Of a stretch of 64,000 nucleotides of DNA, positions 22,542 to 34,225 are shown piece by piece. This DNA comes from Hyparrhenia diplandra. Its lineage: Eukaryota; Streptophyta; Magnoliopsida; Poales; Poaceae. The notes below the pieces were generated by a model. That model did not search any database, was not told where the DNA came from, and saw only the letters and a program-made list of their open reading frames with translations. Position 1 is the stretch's first letter. Each line of letters starts with the position of its first letter. The position numbers and the translations under genes were made by a program. Location: assembly GCA_015847255.1 (NCBI GenBank), contig JADLZK010008235.1, positions 372,001 to 436,000 on the forward strand, written 5' to 3'.

Positions 22542-24416
22542 CACTACAGGAGGCTGGTTCTTCGCCGAAGGTTCAGGACGTTCGGCAAAGGCCATCGGGC
22601 CTTCGGCGAAGGCTTCGCCCGAAAAGTTTTTCATGGGACAGTCGGCGAAGGTGCTACGGGGAATTTTTTTTCGGCATAGGCCCTTTGCCGACAACCGTCG
22701 ATGACCACTTTCGGCAAAAGGCTTCGCCGAGAACCGAGAATTGTCGTCGGCGAAAAAAGTAACCGTTAACGGACCGCGGTTTGGGCGGCCGTTACTCCGC
22801 TTCGCCGAACGCCCGGGCGATCGGCGAAGAAGCTTTTTTTTTTCGATTTTTTTATTTTCTAAAAACCCTTTGCGAACGCCGTGACGGTCGACGAAGAATT
22901 TTTTTATTTTTTATTAAAACCTTCGCGAGTACCCGTAGAGAGGTACTCGGCAAAGATGGATTCTTTTGCGGAGTACTGTCACCCCTGTTCTTGGCAAAGA
23001 ATTTTATTTTTTATTTTTTTAAAACCTTCGCGAGCACCGTGCATCGTGGTATTTTCGGCAAAGAAGAAGCCTTTTGCCGAGAGCCGAGCAAAAAGTGTCG
23101 GCAAAGTTGGGAAGCTGGCCGTTCGGGCTCCCGGCTTTCTTTGAACGCATTGATTGAAAAAAACTCGGCAAAGGCTTCTTTGCGAGAGCAAAGAACTGAA
23201 AAATTGTAGTTTTTTATTTGTTTCTGTTTTCCACCTTGACAAATAAACACATATATATTATATATCACATCCATTAAATCACAGAACATATATATATCAC
23301 ATTTCACACATCCAAAGACATAAAACACAGCGATATATCACGAGAACCCATATTAAACATGTCTCACAAGTATAACATCAAGTCCACAAGTCTAACATCA
23401 TGTCCATGTGAGTTCCTGTTATCACATGCTCACGATATCTAGCAAAGCGGCCATCCGAGATGCAACCGTGCACCAAATCGACTCAATTTTTTTCATAGTG
23501 TACACATGTGATATAAGGACAACTTGTCAAATTTCATGATTTTTCAACTCCGTTTAAATTTTATAGAATTTTAAAACAATCGACCCGCAAGTGAGCCGGC
23601 GTGTTTCGCGCACAAGATATTCGAATTTTGGTGTCTTGCCATGGATGAGGACTCAAGATACACTCACAATCATGTTTATCATTTTTTGAATCATTTAGAT
23701 CCATTATTCGAATCACTTGCAGTTCAAATTTTAGTTTTTAAAAGAAATTCTAATAATACATGAAAATTCATAAAATATAGTAAAAAGATTGAAAAAATTG
23801 CAAACTTTAACAATGAACTACAAGTACTGTAGCTAAGCAAGAGAAAAAGTTGTGACGGAAGAAAAAAAAAATTTGTGCTTCGCCGACGGCTGGGACACGG
23901 GCTCTCGGCAAAGGCAACCTTTGCCGAGAGTGGAGATTAGGGTTCTTGGGAAAGGCAACCTTTGCGAGTACCCTGCAGCGAACACTCGGCGAAGCACAAA
24001 TACTCGGTAAAGTTTGGGGACACGTGGCGACGTTTGGTGGAATTTAAAAAAAACACTTTGTCGAGAGTTCATTTTTTTTTGTTCTCGGCAAAGTTTTTTC
24101 CTTTGCCGAGGGACGGACGGCAACTTGTCGGCAAAGGTTTTGCAAACTAGCGGCGTTACGTCGGACCCGTCGATGCCAACAGCCTACCTTTCGCCGACTA
24201 GCCGACGGCGGGGCCTTCGCCGACTGTCGGAGCCAGGCTTTGCCTAAGGTGCTTCTTTGCCGAGAATCTGGTACTTTCGGTGAAGTAGGCTTCGCCCGAA
24301 CGTTTTTCTTTGCCGAAAGCGGCTGTCGGCGAAGAAGGTCTTTGCCGAATGTCTTATTTTAGGGCTTTTCGGCAAAACGCAGTATCTTGTCGGCGAAGAT
24401 CCAGTTTCCCGTAGTG
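22542..24416. mobile_element. CACTA (En/Spm) element, non-autonomous, TSD GAA
   Basis: Begins CACTACAGGAGGCTGG at 22542 and ends CCAGTTTCCCGTAGTG at 24416, imperfect terminal inverted repeats. Both sides carry the exact 3-bp duplication GAA (22539-22541 and 24417-24419). Subterminal zones (22555-23180 and 23875-24400) are packed with TTCGGCAAAG/CTTTGCCGA motifs on both strands. The AT-rich middle shows no transposase domain, so the element would depend on a helper. Confidence 0.93.
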
Positions 24417-24419
24417 GAA

Positions 24420-25885
24420 GCAGCGATCAAATCATTGACGTGAAATGGATCATTCATTGGATTTTGAATGGATCATCCAAGAAACGTTGCATACATTGAT
24501 AATATGTAATGTATATATTGTGCATGACTCATAGCTTTGATTTCTTTTATTTGAAAGAGATGACTGATCCTTTATACAGCTATTACTCTTCACGAGTTAG
24601 ATCATCACAACAATCTGGTGTTCGAGAGGGCCGGTCTGCACAAAGAAAGGAATGATTGATTCGGTCTGTTCCGAGATTTGTTGGAGGGATTTTCTTTTCT
24701 TCTTCATAGGCTATTTATTTAATTATTTCAAAATATTTTAATTAATCAAAGTCTAATTGAAGTATTATTGTGAACACACTTGTGTGCTGAGTTTGTAGTC
24801 TAACCATTGTGTGAATACTTGTGCAACACGTTTCCTGCCTCTGTTGGTGTGCAGGTGTGGAGCACAAAGATGGTTGACATGCATGAAAAAATTCAAGCAG
24901 AGATGTATTGTGTCGATGGACTAGGAACGGAAGGACGGATGTGAGGCCTTGATATAGGGACCAAGACGGCCAGAAGACTAACTGTGGGTGGCTGACACTT
25001 ACGAACATCAACAAGCAAGAGCACATGAGGATGAGTGTACCACGTTGACGAAGTTAAGATGACGGTTAATAAAGGAAAGTGGAGGCGCAAGAGTACTTCC
25101 TTGGTGATCGGGCGGTTGAGGATGGCAGTGACATGTGTCAATATCGTGGAGGAGGTGGGGACATCGTGACAAAGGAATAACGGATTTGGTGTTTGGGGTG
25201 TCAAAACTAGGGGCAGACGGTTTTTAGGCTTGGACCAAAAAATCCGGTCGGAGTTTTGACAAGAATGGGAGTGTCATGTAGCATCATCACGAAGCTTGTG
25301 TCAAGACAAAGCAAAGTGATGAAAAGCTCATGGACTGCCAGATGCACCGATCAAGGGATGGAACATTTTATCCCTAGGGTTAAGTAGTTCAGCCTAAATA
25401 TCTAAGGGCAGGTTAGGATTTGTGTAATATCTCTATAAATAAGGGGATTGGCTTCTCCAAACTAGTCAATCTCTCTCGTTACTTTTTTCTAGGCTTCCCA
25501 GTCTCTAGTTTCCTAGTTTTCCTATTGTTGAGATCCACTAAGGTTGCCCATCACTCCTTTGCTCCTTTTTGAAGGCCCACGGCTCCCCCATTCTTGAAGT
25601 ATCTATCCTAGATTGCATTTTCTGGCGAGTACTACAGTTCCTTCATAATCCCACAGAACACCCAGCTTCGTAGAGCTGCTCTCTCCCCATTCCACATCAA
25701 CACCTGGAATCTAGATCTACTGCATGTTCTTACTCTATTGGATCAAGTCAGATACTAAGCCTTGTACTATGTATTACTACTTAGGTTTACTGCTTAGTTT
25801 AGGAGATAAAATGTTATATTTGGGAAAGTACATAGGTATAATGCATGGGCCAATTGTTTCCTATGACTTCCAACATAATTTGTAT
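24420..25885. other. No gene recognised; LTR-like stretch
   Basis: 25260-25740 resembles an LTR transcription start region (TATAAATAAGGGG near 25433, then a pyrimidine-rich stretch) but no paired LTR was found. 24935-25200 is a diverged direct copy of 26770-27000. Confidence 0.4.
24935..25200 (+). repeat. Diverged direct repeat, copy 1
   Basis: Shares ordered blocks with 26770-27000 (CAGAAGACTAACTG/GGAAGACTGATTG, GGCTGACACTT/GGCTGATACTT, CATCAACAAGCAAG/CATCGACAAGCAAG, GTTGACGAAGTTAAGA). Probably an old repeat on both sides of the RIP relic. Confidence 0.65.
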
Positions 25886-26760
25886 TCAACAATCCACTAT
25901 ATTCTTCATTTTGAAGTATATGTACAGAAGCTCGTAACAAACTCTTTGTTGATTTGTTAATCCATGGATGTACAAGTCATTATCCCTCATTAGTAAGGTT
26001 GTCCACGATGTAATTTTGTCTCGGTCGTCCATAACTTGCAGATTGACATGAAGCCACATGTATAGGTCATTAGAATGTGGCTTTGGGAGGAACAAGTGTT
26101 CTCGAGAAAAGAAATTTAACAAGTCGTGATCATCCCAGATATCCTCGTAGCCTGGATGGTCAGTGAGGATGTGACGTAAAGCCATTATAAATTCAGTGAA
26201 TGATATTGCATCTCCAATGGTGTACACTACAGTTAAATGGTTGGACACCATTTTGCCATATAGTTGTAATAATAATGGAATATAATTTATACCATAAGCG
26301 GTTAAAATGCAGAATAGAGATACATTAGTAATAAAATGTGTTTAATTTGTTGAATGATTAATTACCTCACTGGGTGCCACCGGGAAATAAATTACTGCTC
26401 TTCAATTTGTTTAAATCTTCTGTCGGGCGACCAGGAAATGTTCATCTTAACATTTGGTGGTCAACTTTGTGACTTCCACTCATAGTCATTCCACTGGCAA
26501 ATTTAAGAAGTTCCAAATGCCAATGCTTGACCCACTGGTTATTGGAAGTTGTAGTTTCAATCTGCCGGTCCACCTCTATTTGAAGCACACTACCACATGG
26601 CACTGCCACCTTATAACTCTTTGTCAGAATCTCACCAGTGCCCTGCTATTCACTGTTACGGCTGAAAGTCTCATGCCTGACTCTTATGTCACAGAGGAGC
26701 GTGGCGATTTTAGTACCACTGTAGATGATAGGGTTGTTCCGTTGTCTGAGCTGGTCCGCA
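25886..26760 (-). pseudogene. DUF6598-RIP family gene, decayed
   Basis: RIPs are rRNA N-glycosidases that remove one adenine from the sarcin/ricin loop of large rRNA. Reading leftward, 26640-26455 matches the C-terminal half of the DUF6598 modules at 57.6 and 60.1 kb (VAVPCGS, then a beta-rich segment), with a noisier, stop-containing N-terminal part up to about 26760. After a gap of about 200 bp that looks like an intron, 26251-25886 encodes the N-terminal half of a RIP domain (HLTVVYTIGDAISFTEF). The frame is lost just after the first conserved tyrosine region, so the part carrying the Glu-Arg pair is missing. The arrangement matches that at 57.4-59.6 kb. Confidence 0.75.
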
Positions 26761-26769
26761 ACTTGCACA

Positions 26770-27000
26770 TTGGCAGTGGACATCCTCAGGACTGAGGGCC
26801 GGAAGACTGATTGAGGCTGGCTGATACTTGTGGACATCGACAAGCAAGTGTACATGTGGAGGGTACACTGTGTTGACCAAGTTAAGACAATGGCTGACCA
26901 AGTCAAGTGGAGACACACAGGACTTGGGATCGGGTGGTCGAGGGCAAGGTGACACGTGTTGAGGTCGTGAAGGGGTGTAATGGATACGCTACTCTAGCTA
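26770..27000 (+). repeat. Diverged direct repeat, copy 2
   Basis: Partner of 24935-25200; it lies immediately upstream (in gene sense) of the RIP relic. Confidence 0.65.
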
Positions 27001-27057
27001 AGGTATGTTGGACACTCTAAACCATCCTTGCTGTAACCTGCATTTGCTGCCAGCAGA

Positions 27058-27080
27058 GGGTTTAGGGTTTAGGGTTTAGG
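27058..27080 (+). repeat. Short interstitial telomere-type repeat
   Basis: About three units of TTTAGGG, the usual plant telomere repeat, in otherwise unrelated DNA. Confidence 0.9.
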
Positions 27081-27179
27081 CACGTCCAGCCACAACCGCC
27101 GACCAATGGCCATCTAAGGCCTACGGAACAATGCTAGGAGCCAGATCTGCGCGGCTGACTTTCTAAGCGTCGGGATCCG

Positions 27180-27978
27180 GCTGGAGTTGAGGGAGGAGAG
27201 AACGGGGAGGACGCCACCCCCACCCCCACCCCCCGCTCAAGTCGCCATTGGAAGCACTCGAGGGTTGAGGGGAGGAGAGGGTTCCACGACGTTATCCTGA
27301 CTTAGTTTTGATTGATGTTTTCTTGAGCGTCTCCAACAGACTACCTCTCCTATATATTTAGGTAGTGGAGACCAAAAACATCACTCCAACAGACTAACTA
27401 CTTTTATTGCCCAATAAATCTTCCCCTTCATTAGCTATTCCTGTTGGGCCAACAAGCGTACCTACCTATTTTTTTTCCTTCCTATTCTCTCTCTCTTTCC
27501 CAGCCGAGGGGAGCATTTGTTGGTCACCGGTGCACCCAAAGGCAGTTCTCACCGGTCATCTCGGTGAGGGCGGCAGAGAGCCTCTCCATCCGCCTTGGCC
27601 TCAAATCCCGTCGTGCTGGCCTCTCTGCCCGCTTTGGCCTCAAATCTCCGGTGAGGGCGCGATGCCCTCCACGACGTCGGCGGCTCCACGACGGGCCTCA
27701 TGGGGACGAAGTGAGAGGCTTTGTAGGCTTCACCGGCATAGGCGTAGCATTGGTCCCTCCAGCGTGAGCGACACAGGTGTAGCGCTGCTTGTTCTAAGCG
27801 GTAGCCCCTGCGAGCGAACACCCTTCTCCTCGTCGCCTTCAATCCTCCACCGGCGCATAGCCGCTCTCCCTCCCCTCGTGGCGATGCACGTCCTGCGGAC
27901 CGACCCTGGCGACACCATCTTGGCCGAATTCGTTGATGGCTGCCAGGAGGAAAGGAGATGACATGTGGGTCCCACGCG
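27180..27978. other. GC-rich block, no gene recognised
   Basis: Open frames exist on both strands (for example 27407-27961 plus), with no domain and compositional bias only. It ends at the start of the duplicated segment at 27979. Confidence 0.4.
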
Positions 27979-28589
27979 TCAACTACCATGTAATGCCACC
28001 ACTTATGCTTTCACCATATATTGTAGATATACAATTAAAAGTATTTTAGACCATGTCGATACCCAAAACACATGCTGATCCTTCACTACAGGAATCGGCT
28101 GCTTTGCCGAGTGCAGGACGCACTAGGCAAAGGCACCTTTGCACTCGGCAAAGCCATTGCCGAGTGCCGCACTCGGCAACCCCCACTCGGCAAAGAATTA
28201 CTCGGCAAACGATTCTTTGCCGAGTGCCAAATGTCGGGCACTCTGCAAAGGTTTCGCCGAGTGCCATGTCAGTGCTCGGCAAAGGAAACGTCGACCGTTA
28301 ACTGAACGGCCCTTTGCCGAGTCTTTGAGTCCGCACTTCGGTAAAGTTTTGAATTTTCTTTAAAAAACTTTGCCGAGTGCCATGTCAGTACTCGGCAAAT
28401 TATTTATTTTACAAAAAAAAATAAACTTTGCCGAGTGCTAGGATAGAAAACACTCGGCAAAGTAATGGTTACTTTGCCGAGTGCCACCTCTGCACTCGGC
28501 AAATCTGCCATTTTAGCTGTCAGCGTGCCCAGCTTTGCCGAGTGCTGGCACTCGGCAAATCTGGGAGTTTTTTTTTTTGCTGTTTTTGT

Positions 28590-28745
28590 TGATTCTTGCT
28601 GCAAATACACATATATATATACCATAACCATCCATATATACACATAAACCACATATATCACCAATTCACATATATAATGCACATATATCACAAATTCACA
28701 TATATAATCCACATATATCACAAATTCACACATATAGTGCACATA
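28590..28745. repeat. Short tandem repeat inside CACTA
   Basis: AT-rich units of about 30-35 bp based on CACATATATCACAAATTCA, repeated three to four times with variation. Confidence 0.8.
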
Positions 28746-28862
28746 TCCAACACGTCCAACATTGAAACGAAAAAGAACATGTCCAACATCCAAACGAGAT
28801 CCATCACAGTGCAACATATCCAACATCCAAAAGAAATCCATCAGAACATAATCACTAGCAAC

Positions 28863-29810
28863 TCACTGCCCCGACCCGTGGCCTCCCTGGTGCGAAGAGT
28901 GTGAGGGGCCCTCACCTTGCCCCGGATACCACCCATGCTGCGGCGCCGATGCGTACGTCCACCCGTGGTGTGTAGGAGGGACGTGTGGAAGCCCGTAGTG
29001 TGGCTGCTGCGTGCCCGGAGGAGGAACGCCACCTGGCCACGTGTACTGTGGAGTCGGGCCAACCGGATGGGGTGGAGAAGGGCCACCTGGAGGAGTCGGG
29101 TTCGAACCCTGTGACAGTGGCTGCATAAAGGAGAGGCGATCTCATTAGTACCTGCAGGATGGCCGCACAAGCCAAAGAAATAAACAACAACATATACTCA
29201 CCGGAGTCCCTACAGGAGGAGGAACGGGAAACGGGGGTGGAGCGAACAGCGAGGTAGGCAACGGAGGCAGGGTCACACCCGGGATTTGGAGGCCCCGGGA
29301 AGAAGGCCGCCACGCCCCGCATCCGGCGCACCAGTATTGCTGGTATGCCTCCAACTCCCGCCGATGGGCCTCTGCCTGGGCCGCCTGCCTGGCCTCAAAG
29401 TTTGCCGCCTGGGCCGCCTGCTTGGCTTCCAACTCTGCCATCCGGGCCTGCAATATTACACCCGTAACGTTGAAACAATGCATAGGCAGCGGACATGTGT
29501 AAAACCAAAGTGAACGGCGAATGAAAGCGTAATTACGAAACGCCCGCATCATCCGCGTGGAGCTCTGCTGCCGAGGTGCTATGGGGATGTCGGAGGAGGT
29601 CGTGCTCCTTGAGCGAATCTCGCTCAGCCTACGAACAGAGGACGGGTCGATCGCGCTGTTGGCCATCCAGTACCGGCCGTGCTGCTTCCCTCCTCCCAAC
29701 CTCATCACGAGGTCCGTGTCTAGGGCGCGGTGGCTGGATCGAAGTCGCCCCCATAGCGCTGCTTTGCCGCCTCGGTGTACTTGGGTAAGCTTGGGGTAGA
29801 CGCTGGCGTT
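28863..29810 (-). pseudogene. En/Spm-type transposase-associated protein, C-terminal exons
   Basis: On the minus strand, 29790-29540 encodes GGGKQHGRYWMANSAID followed by LSEIRSRSTTSS, typical of the Ptta/En/Spm (Transposase_24-type) proteins of plant CACTA elements. 29452-29200 encodes a coiled-coil Ala/Gln/Glu-rich segment (ARMAELEAKQAAQAANFEAR) leading into a Pro-rich stretch. 29125-28863 gives a Pro/Gly/His-rich tail ending in a stop. The N-terminal part and the Tnp2 transposase are absent, and a frame change near 29725 interrupts it. It is probably a remnant of an autonomous element. Confidence 0.75.
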
Positions 29811-30824
29811 GGTGTATGCCTCGGGCCCCTTCGCCGAAAGTGCCTAACGTCGGACACTCGGCAAAGGTAACGGCCAGCGTGGCCGTTTGGCCCTGTTATT
29901 CTTTGCCGAGTGTATTATTTTGCCGAGGGCTACGCACTCGGCAAAGATATAATTTGCCGAGTGTGGAACATTGCCGACTGTCTGGCACTCGGCAAAGAAG
30001 TCTTTGCCGAGTGCTGAGTCTGGCACTCGGCAAAGATCATCTTTGCCGAGTGCCCGACGTTTTGCTCTCGGCAAACGTTTTTGCACTCGGCAAAGAAGCG
30101 GATTCCTGTAGTGCTTGCAACTGATCGCAAAAACCGTTTCAGGAAATATTTGCGCATGCAGGCATGAAAACTATTTATCACCCGGAAGATATACTACTAG
30201 ACTTAAAAACGTAATAACAGACTTGAATCTCTCGTTCTCTCCCAAACACCTTTCCACTGCTAAAGCTGGGCGGTGGACGCGCTATCGTAGGTGACACGTT
30301 GAGCGTGTGGACTGTGGAGATCATCACTTGCCTCGCTCCCTGCCTGCCCAGAAGATGCGTGTTGCCCACAGGGCCAAAGGCCAACCCCGACGCCGCAGCA
30401 GGCGACACGAAGCCGGGGAGGATAAAGCTAGGTTAGCACGGATGGTCCAATGATTATCCCTGTTTCAGTTCGCATCAGCACTATTCTAAGCTGCTAGTAG
30501 TACAAAGGGTTCGCATGCTTTTCCGTTACCTTTTTCGTTAATGATTATGTGGGTGAAGAGGAAAGCTCCTCTCTCACCAAGCTGGATTTAAAAAAATTGC
30601 CGACGTCAAAATTTGTGCATTGGAAGGACTTGGGTATTAGAGAGGTGACCGGGGAAGCTATTGACGAGAAACTAACAACGATAATATTTCGCTGGTAATC
30701 ACTGCATCAGATGATTCAAGGGCACGATTCCAATTTGCACGAAGTATATTGCTTTCATAGTGAGTCATCATCTTTATAAATTTTAGTCAAGTTCGTAAGA
30801 AATTTGAGGTGTTTATATATACAC

Positions 30825-31289
30825 GAGATTTTAATTGACTTGGGTTCCACATGTAGCTGTACTAATTTTCATATTACTGGATCTCTGTTTATGAATCTGG
30901 ACTTAAATTGAGTTTGGTTGGATTAATTGGATTGGACATAAGGCATTTTAATTGAAATGTCTTGAGTGAACAGGTTGGCCGTTTGTGTCACACTCCATGG
31001 GTGATGCTGATAACTGAAATAGGCTGCTGAAGCGGAAAAAAAAGACGTTAGAAGGAAACTGGTTGACAAGGGTGAAAAAAAGGTTATTCCTAAATTTAAT
31101 TGCTTGGATGAGCTGCAGTGTTCGAGTTGCTAATATAATCGAAGATTAAACTCTTCTTCATTTATCAGTGGACATATATTGGCCTGTTATTTATATGGAA
31201 AGAAACAATGTAGTTATGAAGTTCTGAATCTGACCACTGAAAAGTTTGAGTTCATATATTCCATCAAAGTATAACCAAAGTCTTAATAT
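30825..31289. other. No gene recognised
   Basis: AT-rich sequence without domain-bearing frames. Confidence 0.5.
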
Positions 31290-31990
31290 AACCTTCTAAA
31301 CTATAACTTGGTTCAATATACTTCCTAAACTATGCTTTTTAGTTCATTTTACCCCATAGTATAATTTGTCTTTTTTGTTTCTCCATACACAAGTTGAATT
31401 TTAATTTTAAATTTTGTAGGGTAGTAGTGGACATCACAATACTTATTTAAGAAATTATTATAAGTTTTCATCATTACTTTTCATATAATTTTAAACTCTA
31501 ATGACTAATGTATTAATAAGTCCATTTTACCCTCTGAACTTGTCACTCAGTCTGAAAAACACCCCCCAACTCAAAAACCGGATAAGTTACCCCCTTCAAC
31601 TCTAAAAAAACCGGACAAACTACCCCCCTAAACCATCTCAGGGTGGTTTTCCATGGTGGGACCCACATGTCATCCTCATCTCTTTGAGTTGGGGGGTGTT
31701 TTTTAGACTGGGTGACAAGTTCAGGGGGGTAAAATAGACTTATTCCTATTAAATATCCTAACATATCAAAATAATAATAATAAATTATGATATATTTTTT
31801 AACATGTGTTATGATTAGCACTATCATCTTGTAAAGTTTCAACTTAAAACATCACCTATGCATGGAGAAATGAAAAAGATATATTTTATTAGGGGGTAAT
31901 TTGAACGAAATGAAAAAGTTTGGGGTGTAAAATGAACCAAATGACAGTTTAGGTGGTTATTCAAACTTTAGCTGTAGTTGAAGGGAGTAA
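31290..31990. mobile_element. Foldback (TIR) element with a nested MITE
   Basis: Left arm (about 31290-31370) and right arm (about 31889-31965) are imperfect reverse complements, both with CTAAACT and GTTCATTTTAC blocks. A second, better palindrome (31515-31744) lies between them. No coding capacity. The outer pairing is diverged, so its edges are approximate. Confidence 0.55.
31515..31744. mobile_element. MITE-like foldback element
   Basis: Arms of about 58 bp: AATAAGTCCATTTTACCC at the left reads as the reverse complement of GGGGTAAAATAGACTTATT at the right, with ACACCCCCCAACTC/GAGTTGGGGGGTGT near the loop. The element is 230 bp. A clear target duplication was not identified. Confidence 0.85.
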
Positions 31991-33057
31991 TTTTGACCTT
32001 TTTTTCTTTGTCAAGCACTTGGAATAATGAGCCCATATTTGCAGATCCAAGGTGTTATTATATCGCTAGCCCACCAGTTGTAGCAAGCTATTTTACTATT
32101 GTAGCAGCAGTAAGGCAAACAAAGCGGATGGGCAGTTCATGAATGCTGAGTAATGTGAACTAAGAAATTTATGTTATGTTATGGATAAATTTAAAAATTT
32201 CATGACACAAACTTGCCTGATCCATGTTATGAAGGAAGCTCTAATGTATAACTACGAGAAATACGAATGACAACCATATCAAGCAAATAGGTTAACAGTA
32301 GCCAGTAGTATCTGAAAAGTGTCTTCCAGAACAGGTTTAAGTAATGTTGATCATATAATTAATAGGAGCTCGCAGTGTGCATGAGGAATACGAATAATGA
32401 CTCAATGAATGCAAGGGGGAACTTAAAAGTTTTGGTTTGCTCTAATCATGAATTCATGATGCATACTTAACCTTTTCTATCCTTTTGAAGGATACCATTA
32501 TCAGCATTGTAAAGTAAATTGACGTGGGCCCAGCATTGCAGGAAGAAGAGATCTGTGCATATATATGAGAGTGCAAACCAAAATACAAAGCATAAATCTT
32601 GGTTGTTTTTTTCTGACAAATATTTTACAGAACACAGGGGAATGAGGTATGAAATGGGCGCTCTTCGCCTTGATGTAAACTTTTTTTTTTTTGACGATGC
32701 AGCATCTAGGGGAGTGACGACATCGCTCACAGTCATTGCACCATCCAGAAGACTTAGAGCACGACATCAGAAGATTAGATTGGCATGAATCGCTTAATTA
32801 AGGCAATCCATGTGGTACAATCACGCGAACCGATGAAGCTCACTCGATAGATTAACAAAATTCCGACCTCTACATTCAGCAGCCAACACGAATTGAAGTT
32901 GAAGCCAAAGAAAGAAAAACACAAGGAAAGGAGAAAAACAAAAGACTGAAACTCTGTGCCGTACGTAAGCAACAATAATCATGCACTCAGCATATATAAA
33001 TATATAATAAGCTTGAAATTAAATTAAGCACCCTGTGAAGCGAGCGAGCGAGCGAGC
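31991..33057. other. No gene recognised; 3' flank of the DC1 gene
   Basis: No domain-bearing frame. The part near 32780-33057 lies downstream of the minus-strand DC1 gene and may contain its 3' untranslated region. Confidence 0.4.
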
Positions 33058-34225
33058 CTAGCGGTTGGGGAAGATCACCCCGGCAACCGCCACGGCCATG
33101 GCCGTCGGGTCCCCAAAGATGACGCCGATGACGACGCGCACCAAGAAGCCAAGGACCCTGAGCGAGCGCTGCAACGCTCTGCCGCCGCGGCTCTTGGTCT
33201 TGGCAGCGCCCCTCCCCTGCAGCAGCAGCGCCTTGAGATCCTTGGCGCTCACCGGAACCATCTCCTTGCCGGTGCTGTGTTTGGTGGTGGTGGTGGTGGC
33301 CGGAACGATCTCCTTGCCGGTGCTGTGTTTGGTGGTGGTGGTGGCCGGAACGATCTCCTTGCCAGTGCTGTGTTTGGTGGTGGTGGTGGTGGCCGGAACG
33401 ATCTCCTTGCCGGTGCTGTGTTTGGTGGTGGTGGTGGTGGCCGGAACGATCTTCTTGCCGGTGCTGTGTTTGGTGGTGGTGGCCGGAACGATCTCCTTGC
33501 CGGTGCTGGGGTTGGTGCGGTGCGCGCCGCCGGAGCGGGAGGGCTGCTTGCTGCTGCGCTTGAGGCCGCCATCAGCGACGACGACTCTCTTGGACTTGGA
33601 GGCCATGACCTGGCTGTACGCCTCGCCCACGGACACGCTGGTGACGGCGGTGGTCTCGCCGGAATTAGCCACCAGGTCCCTGGCACACGCCACGTGCAGG
33701 AACACCGCCCCGCCGCCGTCGCTGACGTCGCAGCGGTAGGACCAGTAGACGCAGCTCGAGCACAGGCCCTCACCGTCGTCCGCGCAGAGGACGCAGCGGC
33801 GCGGCGGCCTCCTCATGCGCAGCTCGAAGGAGAGGCCGGCCACCTCGAAGCGGCCCGGGAGGTCCGCGCAGCACGGGTGGACGTCGTGGTCGAGCTTGCG
33901 GCAGTGGTAGACGAACCCGCGCGCGGGGCCGCCGCACGCGTCGCAGTGCCGGCGGCCCGCGGGGGCCGGGGGCCTGTCGCGGAGCTCGAACTGGGCGCCG
34001 CCGATCTCCCGCCGGGGAGGCGCCAGCGCGCAGCCGACGTGGAGGTCGACGTCGCAGCCGGCGCTGCACTGGTACCCGCAGGCCGGTGCCGGGCAGCTCG
34101 CACCCGTCGCACTTGAACTTGACGCCGTCCTCCAGGGCCAGCTTCATCTCGTGGCGCCGATGGAGGCGGTGGCTCAGCGTCGTGGGGAGATCGCGGTGGT
34201 GGGCGGGGACGCTCAGCTTGGTCAT
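33058..34225 (-). CDS. DC1 (Cys/His-rich C1) domain protein with Thr/Lys repeats and C-terminal membrane segment; 1-bp frameshift
   Basis: DC1 proteins are plant zinc-binding proteins often linked to stress and defence; their biochemical role is poorly known. From the ATG at 34225 the frame encodes KFKCDGCELPG, the first DC1 Cys pair. Near 34077 one extra G (minus strand) shifts the frame; beyond it the reading continues with YQCSAGCDVDLHVGC, then HCDACGG...FVYHC, and a third unit CVLCADDGEGLCSSC...CARDL. The C-terminal part has five to six copies of HSTGKEIVPATTT(TT)K and ends with a hydrophobic stretch (LGFLVRVVIGVIFGDP) that could be a membrane anchor. Without the shift the product would be about 388 residues. 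The single indel may be a real null mutation or a sequence error, since the rest is intact. A TATA box and W-boxes lie upstream. Confidence 0.8.
33268..33510 (-). repeat. Tandem repeats of about 39-48 bp in the DC1 gene
   Basis: Units alternate a conserved part (CTCCTTGCCGGTGCTGTG on the plus strand) with a variable number of GGT triplets that encode Thr on the minus strand. Unit length varies in steps of three, so frame is kept. Confidence 0.95.

Larger units (their letters stand above)
28084..30113 (-). mobile_element. CACTA (En/Spm) element, TSD CTT
   Basis: Starts CACTACAGGAATCGGC at 28084 and ends with the inverted GATTCCTGTAGTG at 30113. CTT is duplicated exactly on both sides (28081-28083 and 30114-30116). 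Subterminal zones are crowded with TTTGCCGAGTGC and its reverse complement. The inside carries the 3' part of an En/Spm-type protein gene on the minus strand. The paralogous segment at 36.4 kb lacks the element, which supports insertion by transposition. Confidence 0.96.
27979..30824. repeat. Duplicated segment, copy A (interrupted by CACTA)
   Basis: 27979-28083 and 30117-30824 match 36379-37177 almost base for base (a few substitutions and small indels by eye). Copy A contains the CACTA element 28084-30113; copy B does not. A minus-strand frame at 30178-30408 is shared by both copies but has no recognised domain. Confidence 0.95.

Noticed and set aside
33277..34116. 279-codon plus-strand Gly-rich frame
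   Set aside because: Antisense shadow of the DC1 gene; the Gly/Val runs come from the Thr-codon repeats on the minus strand.
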